From contig JAWKVX010000002.1 in assembly GCA_041397825.1 (NCBI GenBank), positions 1,164,405-1,228,404 of the forward strand: a stretch of DNA of 64,000 nucleotides, read 5' to 3'. The notes under the pieces were generated by a model that was not told the DNA's origin, did no database searches, and was given only the letters and a program-made list of their open reading frames with translations. Positions 53,005 to 63,396 of the stretch are shown in pieces. Numbering within the stretch: the first letter of the stretch is position 1; the number at the start of each line of letters is the position of its first letter. The translations under genes and the position numbers were made by a program. Origin of the DNA: JANNSX01 sp041397825. GTDB taxonomy: Bacteria > Pseudomonadota > Alphaproteobacteria > Rhizobiales > Hyphomicrobiaceae.

Positions 53005-54420
53005 ACCTGCCCCGCGCCAGCCACTGACTTCAGGTGAAACCATGCACCCGGACCCATCGCCCACCCAGTATCAACGAGCTTCTGCCTGACGTACTCGTAT
53101 GGGGGATGCGCATGCGGTATCTTTCCGAGCCCCGAGTTGATCTCGTCTGCTTCCGGGATTGGCGGGAGAGAGCGTCGATTATGTGAGCATTAATGGTTTC
53201 GATGTGGTTGGCCACAGCACACGCTCGGCACCACATCGCGGCCTATCGTCGTTGGCTTTCCACGGCGAAGATGTCGTGCCCTGGCTGACGACATTGCCAC
53301 AATTGAGACAGCAAAACGTGCGGGAAAGCTTGCCGTCTCCTTCGACATCGAGGCTGAATGCCCTCGATGGCAACCTCGGTTTATGATCGGGGTCTTCCAC
53401 ACGCTTGGTGGCTGCGCCAAATGCTGTTCGCATACAATTTGAACAACACAGCTGCAGGCAGCTGTCGACAGAGACATCGGTTCTCGCAGTTCGGCCACGC
53501 GGCGCTCAAGAAATGAACCGCGCGTCGGTATGATCGTCGACGCTTCCCATACCTCGCGATCGTGGTCTTGATTTGATCATGAATCTAACACTCCTGTCGT
53601 CTTCTCGCACTCCAACCCATCAGCTATATGGAAGCACCAACGCAACATATCCGATAATGAAAATCAAGCCTGCGCAGCGAGGCGGCGTGATAGGTCTCAA
53701 TGGACTTGGTATATTTCTCGGCTACAACGATACGCAGATCGAGACCCTACTCCGCCATCTCTTTTATCTGATTGATCTTGCCGGCTCCGCGCACGTCCGG
53801 GTTGGGGTTCGACCATACGCCAGACTTCAAGATTGACCTCGGCGCGCGGTTCTGAGAGCCACCGCCCGGACTATTGGCCCCCAGGCCAGCAATACGACAC
53901 ACTCGACATCGCACATGCTGGCCCACAAATGATCGTACCCATCATCGAAGGGCTTCAGGCTCGCGGCTTGGCAGATCGGAGATCCGCCCCGGGATCTTGA
54001 GCGAGAACTTCAAACGGTCGCGGCCATCGCGTATTGGTCTCAAGGCAGCCGGCACGCTACCGTGGATGCAGCAACTACATACCCTACGATCGACACCGCA
54101 TCTGTTCCGGAGCGCGCGGCTCGGCGACCTCGTAGCTCGAGACGCGATCAGGCGCCGTCGCGAGGATGCGAGCTAGGAATGCCTCGAGGAACCGATCAAT
54201 GAGCAGGTCGCTCGAGGATCGTTCCTGAATTCACCGCTCGAAGCGGTCCTCTTCGCGGTACGTCGTCGACGTCTGCTTTCCGCTCTGAACCGATGGCGCA
54301 ACAGTACACTTGCCACACGCTACATTTCAGACCGCAGCGAATTCGCGTCACATCAGGGTAGACTTCCACCGTTTGCGACACAATCTGTCACAGCAACATC
54401 CATTTGTGACGGTGGCAATC
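53005..54420. other. Degraded island DNA without an intact gene
   Basis: About 1.4 kb. On the minus strand 53013-53180 reads a protein-like stretch including ADEINSGLGKIPHAHPPYEY, and on the plus strand 53275-53420 reads IETAKRAGKLAVSFDIEAEC. Both look like fragments of real genes in decay, but I do not recognise the families. The rest (53430-54420) shows nothing. Confidence 0.4.
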
Positions 54421-55002
54421 ATGGGGGTGCCGCATCGGCACGCCCGTGTCAGCACTGAGGACCAAGATCTCTCGATTCCGGCGCAACGCGCTGGAACAGG
54501 ACCATTGCGCCATCGTCTTCGACGAGAAGCGCAGCGGCAAACGGCTCGATGATCTCGAAGTTGCGACTTGCTCTGGCCGTGCTCACCAAAGGCGATACGC
54601 TCGTTGTGACGCGCCTTGATCGCCCTCGGACGCTCTCTTCGCGACCTGGCATCAAAACATTGCGCATGAGGTCGAGGACAGAGCTCACCTTCGGGTGCTT
54701 GAGCAAAGCGTCGACACGGCCACGTCGGCCGGCCGCGCCTTCTTCGGAATGCTGGCCGTGACACCAGTTCGAGACGGCGTCCGCCGCAGGCAGCGGAGCC
54801 GAAGGCATTGCGAAGAAGGCCGGTGTCTACACCGGCGGCAAGCCGCATCGATCGTCAGCGCGTACTTGAACTAGTCGAACAGGACGGTGGCGTCACCGCC
54901 GCTGCTCGGGCGCTGGGCATCTCGCGCATGTCGGTCTATCGGATTCTGGTTGAGCACGGAGCGAAGCGGCGCCGGGCTGATGCCGCGGCGACGCGAGTTT
55001 GA
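54421..55002 (+). pseudogene. Serine recombinase (resolvase/invertase family), frameshifted
   Basis: The frame from 54421 gives the resolvase start HARVSTEDQDLSIPAQ with the catalytic serine. After a frame change come IVFDEKRSGKRLDD and then LAVLTKGDTLVVTRLDR, the conserved active-site strand. The 3' part reads GGKPHRIDRQRVLELVEQ and the helix-turn-helix GGVTAAARALGISRMSVYRI to the stop at 55002. Two or more frameshifts inactivate it. Such recombinases belong to Tn3-type transposons or plasmids, supporting a mobile origin for the region. Confidence 0.8.
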
Positions 55003-55570
55003 TCACGAAGCAAGTCAGGGAAATAGAAGCGTGCAAAATCCCAAAAGCAGACCTTTGCTCGGGTGTCGCGCCTGTCGCAAATGGAACAGGCCAATCTATT
55101 CACCTTCGAGCTGGCTGATGTCCGCTGCTCGGAAGAGCGATAGTCGGTCCACAAGGCACCGGCGACCTCATGGGCCAGTTGCAGAAATACATAATCCCGG
55201 ATTGTCTGTAGCGGTGTGTTTTTTAAGCACGTCGAAATGGCTATGAACATGTCGAATTCGCTGCAGCGCATCATGATGCGCCCTGAACCGTCCCCGGTTT
55301 TGCAAGGAGATTCTTCGGACGCCCTCGGCAGCACGGTGCTTTTATCGGTCGTGTGTCAGGCCTCCGATCGTGGCGTGCGCCACGAGGCCAGTATGCAGTT
55401 CGAAGAACAGGGTCCACATCGGTCCAAAGTGCTTTGTGATCGAGCCCCGGGACTGGTTTTCCCCGTCCTGAACATTGAAGTCCTTGCCGCATAGGTCATC
55501 AGCCGATCTCCTTGTCGGGGTCAGGTGACCCCGAGGCGCTTACCGTTTGCCTCCGCGAGGAGGCGACCGC
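55003..55570. other. Gene-free stretch
   Basis: About 570 bp between the resolvase and IS110 remnants, with no recognisable gene. Confidence 0.4.
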
Positions 55571-55864
55571 TCACGCCATCCTATAGCTCTGCACTCTTGT
55601 CATGATGGGCCAGATAATCAGCGCCATTTTGTTCGCCAAGGTGACGGCAGCGACCATGCGGGGCTTGCGCTCTACAAGCCGCCCGAGCCAGTTGTCCCGC
55701 GAGATGCCCTTGCGAATGATCGAGCGGATCCGGCTCATCGCACCGACAATCAGCAGGTTGCGGATGTCGGCCTGTCCCATCATGCTGACCCCGCCCAGAT
55801 CAGTGCCGCACACCTGAAAGCTCTGTTTGGCGAGGTCGATGGCCAGGACATGAACGTCCGACAT
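55571..55864 (-). mobile_element. IS110-family transposase with internal deletion
   Basis: The 97-codon frame joins the very start of an IS110 transposase (MSDVHVLAIDLAKQSFQVCG, with the first catalytic aspartate) directly to its last 70 residues (MMGQADIRNLLIVGAMSRI, WLGRLVERKPRMVAAVTLAN). Around 200 central residues are gone, yet the frame is intact. It cannot be an active enzyme. The short protein might still be expressed; more likely it is a deletion relic. Confidence 0.8.
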
Positions 55865-56215
55865 CTCATCCTCCTACGAAAGCGCCTAGGTGGCGCTGCG
55901 CGGACATCGTACGACGCCCATCGAAGGGGGCATCCACCCCATCAGTTCAGTGCCGCAATCTGGTTCTCAGCATCCCGGGGTCGCCAACCTATGCGAATGC
56001 GGATTGTCCTGGCATTGCCGGCACATCAACAGGGCCGCTTTCGAGCGGTCAGAGCCACAGTGCGGCTAGGGATTTTCTTGATTAATCCTATCCCTTAAGC
56101 TTCTAGACAAGATGCGTTTGCTGTAGTCTTATCGCCTGGCTGCTGACGGCCCGAGGGGTAGTCGTGCAGCTGAATGTTGCGACATTAGAATCGCTGAGAG
56201 CTTGGGGATTTGGAA
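55865..56215. promoter_or_regulatory. Upstream region of the giant adhesin gene
   Basis: About 350 bp. The part at 56070-56135 is AT-rich (TTGATTAATCC, then TTAAGCTTCTAGAC) and is the likely promoter area, but no -35/-10 pair with good spacing can be fixed. Confidence 0.35.
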
Positions 56216-59200
56216 ATGGCCACGTTCACCGTCACGACACTTGTCGATGAAATCCAGGGAGCGGGAGGCACTGGAACATCACTAAGAGAGGCCATTGCTC
56301 AAGCGAACAACTCTCTGGGCGCTGACACGATCGTCTTCGATCCCAGTCTCGGCGGGGGACTCATCCGGCTCACGCGCGGGGAGCTCACAATCAGCGGTCA
56401 GCTGACCATCGACGCCTCGTTGGCTGGCGGCATCACGATCACGGGCGACAGGCTCAATAACGACATTACGGTCGCCGGCACCGACATCACCGACGTCGCG
56501 CTGAGCGCCGCCGCCAACACGCTCGGCGATAATTCCCGCATTTTCAACATCACCTCAGAAACCGCCGTCACCACGCTCGACAGCCTGACGCTGACAGGTG
56601 GCCGCACGACGGCGGATTTCACTGCAGGCGGCGCGGTCAGTTCACTAGCGGACCTGACGCTTCGTGACAGCACCGTCTCGGGCAACTCGACGTCCGGCTT
56701 TGGCGCGGCCGGCGGCGGCATCTACGGCTTCCAAAATGTGACCCTTATCAACAGCACGGTCTCAGACAATTCTACGGCCCACGAACTCGCTGCGGGCGGG
56801 GGCCTCTTAGCCTTCAACATTACGCTCACCGACAGCACAGTCTCTGGCAATTCGGCTGGGTGGTACGGAGGCGGCATCGCTGGCGACACGGTAACGCTGT
56901 TCGGCACTACAGTCTCCGACAATTCGGCAGCTTTCGGCGGCGGCATCGATGCCTTCAGAGCAGATTTGACCAACAGCACCGTCTCCGGCAACTCTGCTGT
57001 GTCGGGACCGGGCGGTGGTATCTCGGCGATTGGGGCGGAACTGACTAATAGCACGGTGACCGGCAATAGCGCTAATTCTGGTGGTGGCGGAATCTACGTC
57101 GACACGGCGTTTCGTCTCACAAATACTATCGTACTCGGCAACTACAGTGGGGAAACGGCGCTAGCCGAGATCGCACGAGACTCAGACTCTCGTCTCTCCA
57201 GCAGTTCCGCCAACGGTTCCAACATCGTGGGCGCTAATTCCTCCTACTTCGATACGACAGGCTTCTCCAACATCTTCCACGCCGATCCCAACCTCGTCTT
57301 TGCCCAGACGATTGCCAACGGCACAGCGACGGCGGGCGTGCTCGCCGATAACGGCGGCCCGGTCCTGACGGTCGCGTTGAGCACAGATGTGAACAACCCT
57401 GCTATCGACGCCGGCAACGACGCGCTGGCGCCGACGTTCGACGCACGAGGAATTCCCCGTTTCGATGCTGCGGTCGCCAACAACGGCACCAACATCTCCG
57501 ACCTCGGCGCCTTCGAAGGGAAGGTTCGTGCAACGTTTGTCGTAACGACGGCGAACGACGAACTCGACTTCTCCGGCCCCAATGCCACCATCGCGTCGAT
57601 GGGCGGTGCCAACGACCTGTCCTTACGCGAGGCGATTTTTCTCGCAAACCAGTTGACGGAAACCCCCGACACGATCGAGTTCGACCCTTCAGTGTTCATT
57701 GGCGGGACAGCGAGCCTCATCCGTCTCACACTGGGCGAAATCGAAATCACCGACGCGATCACCATCGACGGCTCGACCGGAACGGATATCACGATCACAG
57801 GCGACAAGGACGGCGATGACGTGCGCGTCGGCGGCACCAGCATCACCGACGTAGCGGCGAGCTATGGCGGCACGCCCAATGCGGCCAACGATCTCCTCGA
57901 CGACAACTCGCGCATTTTCGACATCACATCGACTGAGGCCGCCACCGCGCTCGCGGGTCTGACGCTGACGGGCGGCCGGACGACGTCGGGGGGTGAAGGC
58001 GGCGGCGCTATCCGCTCGCAGGCCAACTTGACCATTGTTGACAGCACGATTGCAGGCAACTCGACGCTAGGACTTGCTTCCAACGGCGGAGGCGTTGCCA
58101 GCGTTGGGTCCGCCTCCGTGACATTGACCAACAGTACTGTCACCGGGAATTCGACGTTAGGCGGTTTGTCCATCGGCGGCGGCATTGCAGGCGGCATAGC
58201 TTCGAACATTACGCTGACAAACAGCACGGTATCTGGAAACACGACGATAGGGCTCAACGCCGACGGCGGCGGCATCGGCAGCTTCGGCACGGTGACGCTG
58301 ACCAACAGCACGGTCTCCGGCAACTCGACGACAGGCGCCATCGCCGACGGCGGGGGCATCTTTGGCGACGCCGTGACGCTCACCAACAGCACGGTCTCCG
58401 GCAATTCGACGGCAGGCACCGGCGCCGACGGCGGCGGCATCTTTACCAGCTCGAGCTTGACGACCATCAACTCGATTGTTCTCGGTAACGACAGCGTGCA
58501 GACGTCCGACGACGAGGTCGCCGGCACCATCACCGCCAACGGCTTCAATATCGTCGGGGCCAATGCCACTGCATTCGACACGACCGGCCTCACCAACGTC
58601 ATCAACGCCGATCCGGCGCTCGTTTTCGCTCAGACGGTCGCCAACGGCACGGCGACAGCGGGCGTGCTCGCTGACAACGGCGGGCCGGTTGAGACCATCG
58701 CGCTCAAAGCCGACACCACGAACCCGGCACTCGACGCTTCGAACGCCTCCGCTCCGGCACTCGATGCGTTGGGGCACGCCCGCATCGATCAGATTGGAGT
58801 TGCAAACATCAATGGCACGGCTGCCGATCTCGGCGCGGTGGAGGCCGCCGAATTGCCATCGCTCGTCGTCACGACCAACCTCGACGTGGTCGACGCCTAC
58901 GACGGCCTGACGTCACTGCGCGAAGCGATTACCTTCGCCAACAGCAAGGCGAACGTGGACGCAAATACACCCGATGTCGTCACGTTCGATGCAGGCGTAT
59001 TTTCCGGCGGGGCGGCGAGCCTGATCCGCCTCGCGCTCGGCGAGATTGCAATCACTGACGCCGTTACCATCGACGGCTCGACCGGAACAGGCATCGTCAT
59101 CACCGGTGATAAGGACAACGACGACGTCACGCTTGCCGGCACCGACATCACCGACGTCGCGGCGAGCGGTGCGACGCTCCTCGACGACAACTCGCGCATT

Positions 59201-62200
59201 TTCAACATCACGTCGGCCGCAGCCGCCACCACGCTCGACAGCCTGACGCTGACCGGCGGCCGCACGACGGCAGATGACGCTGTCGGCGGCGCGGTCCGTT
59301 CACTGGCGGACCTGACGCTTCATGACAGCACGGTCTCGGGCAACTCGACGTCCGGCGTTGCCGCGGCTGGCGGCGGCATCTCCTCCTTCAGCAATGTGAC
59401 CCTGACCGGCAGCACGGTTTCCGGCAATGTGACGGCGGGTAATGCCGCTGACGGCGGCGGCATCCACAGCGCCGGTGGGGCCGTGGCGCTGACCAACAGC
59501 GCGGTTATCGGAAATTCGGTGGCGGGTGGCCGCACTGGTGGGGGCGGCGTCAATGGCATCAACGTGATGCTGACCAACAGCACGGTCTCCGGCAACACGA
59601 TGACGGGTGGAGAGGCCATCGGCGGCGGCATCTTCGGCAACATCGTCACTCTGGCGAACAGCACGGTCTCAGGCAACTCGGTTACGAGCGCGGTCGCGGA
59701 GGGTGGCGGCATTTTTGCCGCTTTGAGTCTGGCGCTGAGCAATTCCATCGTTCTCGGCAACGAAAGCGCACAGACGGCGTCGGATGAAGTTGCTGGCTTT
59801 GGCTCCTTCACCGCCAACGGCCTCAACATCGTCGGTGCCGACTCGGCGGCATTCGACACGACTGGACTTGCGAATATCATCAACGCCGACCCGACGCTCG
59901 TCTTCGCGCAAACGGTCGCTAACGGCACAGCGACAGCTGGCGTGCTCGCCGATAATGGCGGGCCGGTGCATACCATCGCGCTCAACGCCGACATTCTGAA
60001 CCCGGCGCTCGATGCGGCAAGCGGCACGTCTGCGACGACGGCCGACGCCCGCGGCACGGCGGCCTTCGACATCGCGAACGTCGACAACAATGGAGCCGAC
60101 GCCGCGGTGCGCGATCTTGGCGCCTTCGAACTTGGAACGCAGGAGGCCCAAAGCCTCGTCGTTACGACCAATCTCGACGTCGTCAATGCGTTCGACGGCC
60201 TGACGTCGCTGCGCGAAGCCGTCGCCTACGCCAACAGCCAAGCAGGCGCGGACACGATCACATTCGATGCCGCTGTTTTCACGGGCGGGGTGGCGAGCCT
60301 CATCCGGTTGACTGAGGGCGAGATCGTCATCACAGGCGAGGTGACCATCGACGGCGTGGCGGTAGGCGGCGTGACGATCACCGGCGACAGGGACGGAGAC
60401 GATGCGCTCGTTGCGGGTGCCAGCATCACAAACATGGCGGCCAGTACTGCCGCCAACACACTCTCGGACAACTCGCGCATTTTCAACATCACGTCGGCTT
60501 CTGCCACAACCACGCTCGACAGCCTGACGCTGACCGGCGGCCGGACGATGGGAGATGACGCTTCCGGCGGCGCTATCCGTTCTTTGGCGGACCTTAGGCT
60601 CAATGACAGCACGGTCTCCGGCAACTCGACGGCGGGCTCTGGCGCCTTCGGCGGCGGTATCTATAGCGACCTCAGTGTGACGCTGACCAACAGCACGGTC
60701 TCCGGCAATGCGACGGCGGGAACTGGCGCGGACGGCGGCGGCATCTTTGGCAGCAGCATAGTCCTGACCAACAGCACGGTCTCTGCCAATGCGACGGTGG
60801 GAACTGGCGCGGACGGCGGCGGCATCTTTGGCAGCAGCATGGTCCTGACCAATTCCATCGTGCTCGGCAACGACAGCGCACAGACGGCGTCGGATGAAGT
60901 TGCTAGCTTTGTCCCCGTCAGCGCCAACGGCCTCAACATCGTCGGCGCCGACTCGGCGGCATTCGACACGACTGGACTTGCGAATATCATCAACGTCGAC
61001 CCGGCTCTTGTTTTCGCGCAAACGGTCGCCAACGGCGCGATGACGGCTGGCGTGCTCGCCGACAATGGCGGACCGGTACAGACGATCGCGCTCCGCGCCG
61101 CACTCAACAACCCGGCGCTCGACCGCTCGAACGGCTCGGCACCTACCACCGACGCCCGTGGCGTGACGCGCGTCGACATCCCCGGCATCGGCAGCAACGG
61201 CGCCAGCTTTGCCGACCTCGGTGCTTATGAGCTGAGCGATACACCGCCGACGGATCTCGATCTCCTCAATCCGCTTGCATCGATCGTCGAGAACCGATCG
61301 ACGTCGGTGCCGATCAAGGTCGCCGACATTCTCGTGACGGACCCCGACGGCGGGCCGAACACACTGTCGCTGTCGGGTGCCGACGCTGGCCTTTTCGAGA
61401 TCGCCGGCAACGCGCTCTTCATCAAGGCCGGGGCTGTGCTCGATTTCGAGACCAATAGCCGGCTCGATGTGACGGTCGATGTCAGCGCCGATCTCAACGG
61501 ACCGGGGATTGATCTCTCCCAGTCGCTGTCGATCGCCGTCATCAACGTGCTCGATGTCATCAGGGGCACGCCCCGGGCCGATGTGCTCAACGGTGGCATC
61601 GGCGCCGACAAGATCATCGCTCTTGCCGGCAGCGATAGCATCCGCGGTCGCGCTGGTGATGACATCATCTTGGGTAACAGTGGCAAGGATCGCATCAACG
61701 CTGGCGGCGGCAACGACATCATCAAAGCCGGCAGCGGAGACGACCGCATAAACGGAGCAGCTGGCGACGACAGAATCTTCGGCGGCAGCGGCGATGATCG
61801 CATCGCTGGCGGCGCGGGCAATGATGTCATCGCCGCAGGAAGTGGCAACGATCGCATCTCGGGCGGTGGCGGCAATGATGTTATCATCGGCGGAAGCGGT
61901 ATCGACCGCATGACCGGAGGCTCTGGAGCCGACGATTTTGTCTTCACCACTACCGCTCAAATAAGCAAGGGCGTCCTCGGCGTATTCGGCGTCGAGTTGC
62001 TCGCACCGTACCTGGGCGCTGGCCATCGCGATGTCATTACTGATTTCCAGAAGGGTATTGACGACATCGACCTGTCCAGCATCGATGCTGACACAACACG
62101 AGCCGGCAATCAGGCGTTCTCGTTCCGCGGCCTGGGCAATAGCACAGGCGCCGGAACGCTGACTTACAAGACCTACGATGCTCCGGGGACGTCCAACGAC

Positions 62201-62302
62201 AAGACCATCATCTTTGGCAATATCAACGGCGATGCGGTCGTCGATTTCCAGATCGAGCTCACGGGCATCAAGACGCTGACGGCCGGAGACTTCGTTCTTT
62301 AG
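56216..62302 (+). CDS. Giant beta-helix adhesin-like protein with RTX C-terminus
   Basis: The 2028-residue protein is built of four modules of about 430-447 residues. Each opens with a SLREA motif (nucleotides near 56277, 57620, 58912 and 60205), runs through right-handed beta-helix rungs of the type LTNSTVSGNSTAG-GADGGGI, and closes with an LADNGGPV-TIAL and LGA(F/V/Y)E segment. A cadherin-like domain follows (about 1680-1780), then RTX nonapeptides (GGAGNDVIAAGSGND type, 1780-1905) and a C-terminal secretion-signal-like tail. No N-terminal signal peptide is present, consistent with type I export. I chose the ATG at 56216. The gene is intact although its surroundings are full of pseudogenes. 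A surface or biofilm role is inference. Confidence 0.85.
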   Translation: MATFTVTTLVDEIQGAGGTGTSLREAIAQANNSLGADTIVFDPSLGGGLIRLTRGELTISGQLTIDASLAGGITITGDRLNNDITVAGTDITDVALSAAANTLGDNSRIFNITSETAVTTLDSLTLTGGRTTADFTAGGAVSSLADLTLRDSTVSGNSTSGFGAAGGGIYGFQNVTLINSTVSDNSTAHELAAGGGLLAFNITLTDSTVSGNSAGWYGGGIAGDTVTLFGTTVSDNSAAFGGGIDAFRADLTNSTVSGNSAVSGPGGGISAIGAELTNSTVTGNSANSGGGGIYVDTAFRLTNTIVLGNYSGETALAEIARDSDSRLSSSSANGSNIVGANSSYFDTTGFSNIFHADPNLVFAQTIANGTATAGVLADNGGPVLTVALSTDVNNPAIDAGNDALAPTFDARGIPRFDAAVANNGTNISDLGAFEGKVRATFVVTTANDELDFSGPNATIASMGGANDLSLREAIFLANQLTETPDTIEFDPSVFIGGTASLIRLTLGEIEITDAITIDGSTGTDITITGDKDGDDVRVGGTSITDVAASYGGTPNAANDLLDDNSRIFDITSTEAATALAGLTLTGGRTTSGGEGGGAIRSQANLTIVDSTIAGNSTLGLASNGGGVASVGSASVTLTNSTVTGNSTLGGLSIGGGIAGGIASNITLTNSTVSGNTTIGLNADGGGIGSFGTVTLTNSTVSGNSTTGAIADGGGIFGDAVTLTNSTVSGNSTAGTGADGGGIFTSSSLTTINSIVLGNDSVQTSDDEVAGTITANGFNIVGANATAFDTTGLTNVINADPALVFAQTVANGTATAGVLADNGGPVETIALKADTTNPALDASNASAPALDALGHARIDQIGVANINGTAADLGAVEAAELPSLVVTTNLDVVDAYDGLTSLREAITFANSKANVDANTPDVVTFDAGVFSGGAASLIRLALGEIAITDAVTIDGSTGTGIVITGDKDNDDVTLAGTDITDVAASGATLLDDNSRIFNITSAAAATTLDSLTLTGGRTTADDAVGGAVRSLADLTLHDSTVSGNSTSGVAAAGGGISSFSNVTLTGSTVSGNVTAGNAADGGGIHSAGGAVALTNSAVIGNSVAGGRTGGGGVNGINVMLTNSTVSGNTMTGGEAIGGGIFGNIVTLANSTVSGNSVTSAVAEGGGIFAALSLALSNSIVLGNESAQTASDEVAGFGSFTANGLNIVGADSAAFDTTGLANIINADPTLVFAQTVANGTATAGVLADNGGPVHTIALNADILNPALDAASGTSATTADARGTAAFDIANVDNNGADAAVRDLGAFELGTQEAQSLVVTTNLDVVNAFDGLTSLREAVAYANSQAGADTITFDAAVFTGGVASLIRLTEGEIVITGEVTIDGVAVGGVTITGDRDGDDALVAGASITNMAASTAANTLSDNSRIFNITSASATTTLDSLTLTGGRTMGDDASGGAIRSLADLRLNDSTVSGNSTAGSGAFGGGIYSDLSVTLTNSTVSGNATAGTGADGGGIFGSSIVLTNSTVSANATVGTGADGGGIFGSSMVLTNSIVLGNDSAQTASDEVASFVPVSANGLNIVGADSAAFDTTGLANIINVDPALVFAQTVANGAMTAGVLADNGGPVQTIALRAALNNPALDRSNGSAPTTDARGVTRVDIPGIGSNGASFADLGAYELSDTPPTDLDLLNPLASIVENRSTSVPIKVADILVTDPDGGPNTLSLSGADAGLFEIAGNALFIKAGAVLDFETNSRLDVTVDVSADLNGPGIDLSQSLSIAVINVLDVIRGTPRADVLNGGIGADKIIALAGSDSIRGRAGDDIILGNSGKDRINAGGGNDIIKAGSGDDRINGAAGDDRIFGGSGDDRIAGGAGNDVIAAGSGNDRISGGGGNDVIIGGSGIDRMTGGSGADDFVFTTTAQISKGVLGVFGVELLAPYLGAGHRDVITDFQKGIDDIDLSSIDADTTRAGNQAFSFRGLGNSTGAGTLTYKTYDAPGTSNDKTIIFGNINGDAVVDFQIELTGIKTLTAGDFVL
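60710..60871 (+). repeat. 81-bp tandem duplication in the adhesin gene
   Basis: The segment starting at 60710 is repeated at 60791, exactly 81 bp (27 codons) later, with only a few differences at first and decaying towards 60871. It adds one beta-helix rung (GTGADGGGIFGSSMVLTNS) in frame. Confidence 0.75.
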
Positions 62303-62667
62303 AAGGGTGAGGCCAAACGCAGGCTAAGTTGAAGGGGCGCGCCAGATCCGATTGCGCTGATGTCCGACACTTCCGGCCGGACCTAGAAACGCAGAGCCAA
62401 ATCGCCCATCTGCACGTACCCGCGCGCCCTGACGCGAATCCAGCCGGTACGATTGTGCCCAACCTCGGAATGCTCGGGCGTCAGCTCAACCTAGTAACTT
62501 GGAGGCGGTTTGACGATTGGACCTGCGGGGGTCAATTGAATTGTCGACTGGCCAAGCCTGAGCAGACATTGTCGATATCAGCGATGACCTTACTCTTCTG
62601 TCCAATCTGACGTCTTTGACGACCTTGGCCGTCTTGCCGGCCGGTGTCGGGTCAACGGTGTTGGACG
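62303..62667. other. Gene-free stretch after the adhesin
   Basis: About 365 bp with no recognisable gene, up to the left end of the IS at 62668. Confidence 0.4.
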
Positions 62668-62710
62668 TGACCTGCTCTTCGTTTTCCCTCCAGTCATAAG
62701 TTGAGTCCGT

Positions 62711-63082
62711 TCATCGTTTGCCCCTCTCGGGACGGCTGTGCATCGGGGCGGAGCGCGTAGGCTCCACATACCGCAGCGGTCCGCCCCGGCGGCGCACCGT
62801 CAGCCCCTCTTGCTTGTACAGCCGGTAGACCTTCTTCAGGTTCATGACGACCCCTCGCCGCCGTGCCATCTCGCGCAAACGCCGGTAGCCGAACCGCCGC
62901 CGCTCGGCCGCAAGCTCCCGCAATAGAGCGCGCTCGGCCTCATCGTCCGCCCGCTTCCGCCGGTAGCGAAAGCTCGACCGATCTACCCCCAAGAGCCTCG
63001 CGGCACGCCGCTCCGACAATTCGTGACGCTCGACCAGATACCGAACCGCCGCCTGACGTGCCCGAGGCTTTAGAAGTTTTTT
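62711..63082 (-). pseudogene. IS3-family OrfB, truncated
   Basis: After the slippery site the -1 frame reads ARQAAVRYLVERHELSERRA, RSSFRYRRKRADD and RRFGYRRLREMARRRG, which is the N-terminal helix-turn-helix part of OrfB. It ends with PLRYVEPTRSAPMHSRPERG at the stop 62711. The catalytic integrase domain is absent. Confidence 0.8.
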
Positions 63083-63336
63083 CCGACGAGATCCTTCAAG
63101 GCCGCGTTGTCGAGCAACTGCTCAGCCAGCAGCTTTTTCAGCCGCCGGTTCTCATCCTCGAGTGCCTTGAGCTTCCTCTCTTTCGACACCTCGAGCCCGC
63201 CGAGCTTGGCCTTCCACTTGTAATAGGTCGTGCCACTGATCCCATGCCGCCGGCACAAATCATCGACCCGTGCTCCGGCATCACCTTCCTTCAAAATACC
63301 GATAATCTGCTGCTCGTTGAACCGGCTCTTCTTCAT
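63070..63336 (-). CDS. IS3-family OrfA transposase subunit
   Basis: The 88-residue protein is a complete OrfA: helix-turn-helix (FNEQQIIGILKEGDAG, VDDLCRRHGISGTTYYKWK) and a leucine-zipper tail (ALEDENRRLKKLLAEQLLDN). It ends LVGKNF at a -1 frameshift signal into OrfB. OrfA alone represses or binds the IS ends; transposition also needs OrfAB, which is truncated here. Confidence 0.88.
   Translation of the reverse strand: MKKSRFNEQQIIGILKEGDAGARVDDLCRRHGISGTTYYKWKAKLGGLEVSKERKLKALEDENRRLKKLLAEQLLDNAALKDLVGKNF
63076..63082 (-). promoter_or_regulatory. Programmed -1 frameshift site AAAAAAC
   Basis: The heptamer lies in the last codons of orfA, and the -1 frame continues straight into OrfB sequence. 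This is the usual IS3-family control of OrfAB production. Confidence 0.65.
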
Positions 63337-63396
63337 CGTCGATCTGCATGCGATCGACTCAACGAACAGATGGAGGAGTTTTCGGGGAGCAGGTCA

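Larger units (their letters stand above)
62668..63396 (-). mobile_element. IS3-family insertion sequence, internally deleted
   Basis: Both ends are present: TGACCTGCTCTTCG at 62668 and, inverted at 63396, TGACCTGCTCCCCG, sharing further blocks such as CCTCCA and GTTGAGTC. Total length is 729 bp, against about 1.2 kb for complete members, because most of orfB including its DDE domain is missing. No target-site duplication is obvious. It could be moved only by a helper transposase. Confidence 0.75.

Noticed and set aside
56398..61930. Repeated short segments that might suggest a CRISPR array
   Set aside because: The repeats are in-frame codons of the beta-helix and RTX protein, with no constant spacer length. 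No cas gene is present.
59669..62026. Open frame of 785 codons antisense to the adhesin
   Set aside because: It mirrors the beta-helix and RTX repeats of the plus-strand gene and has no recognisable fold.
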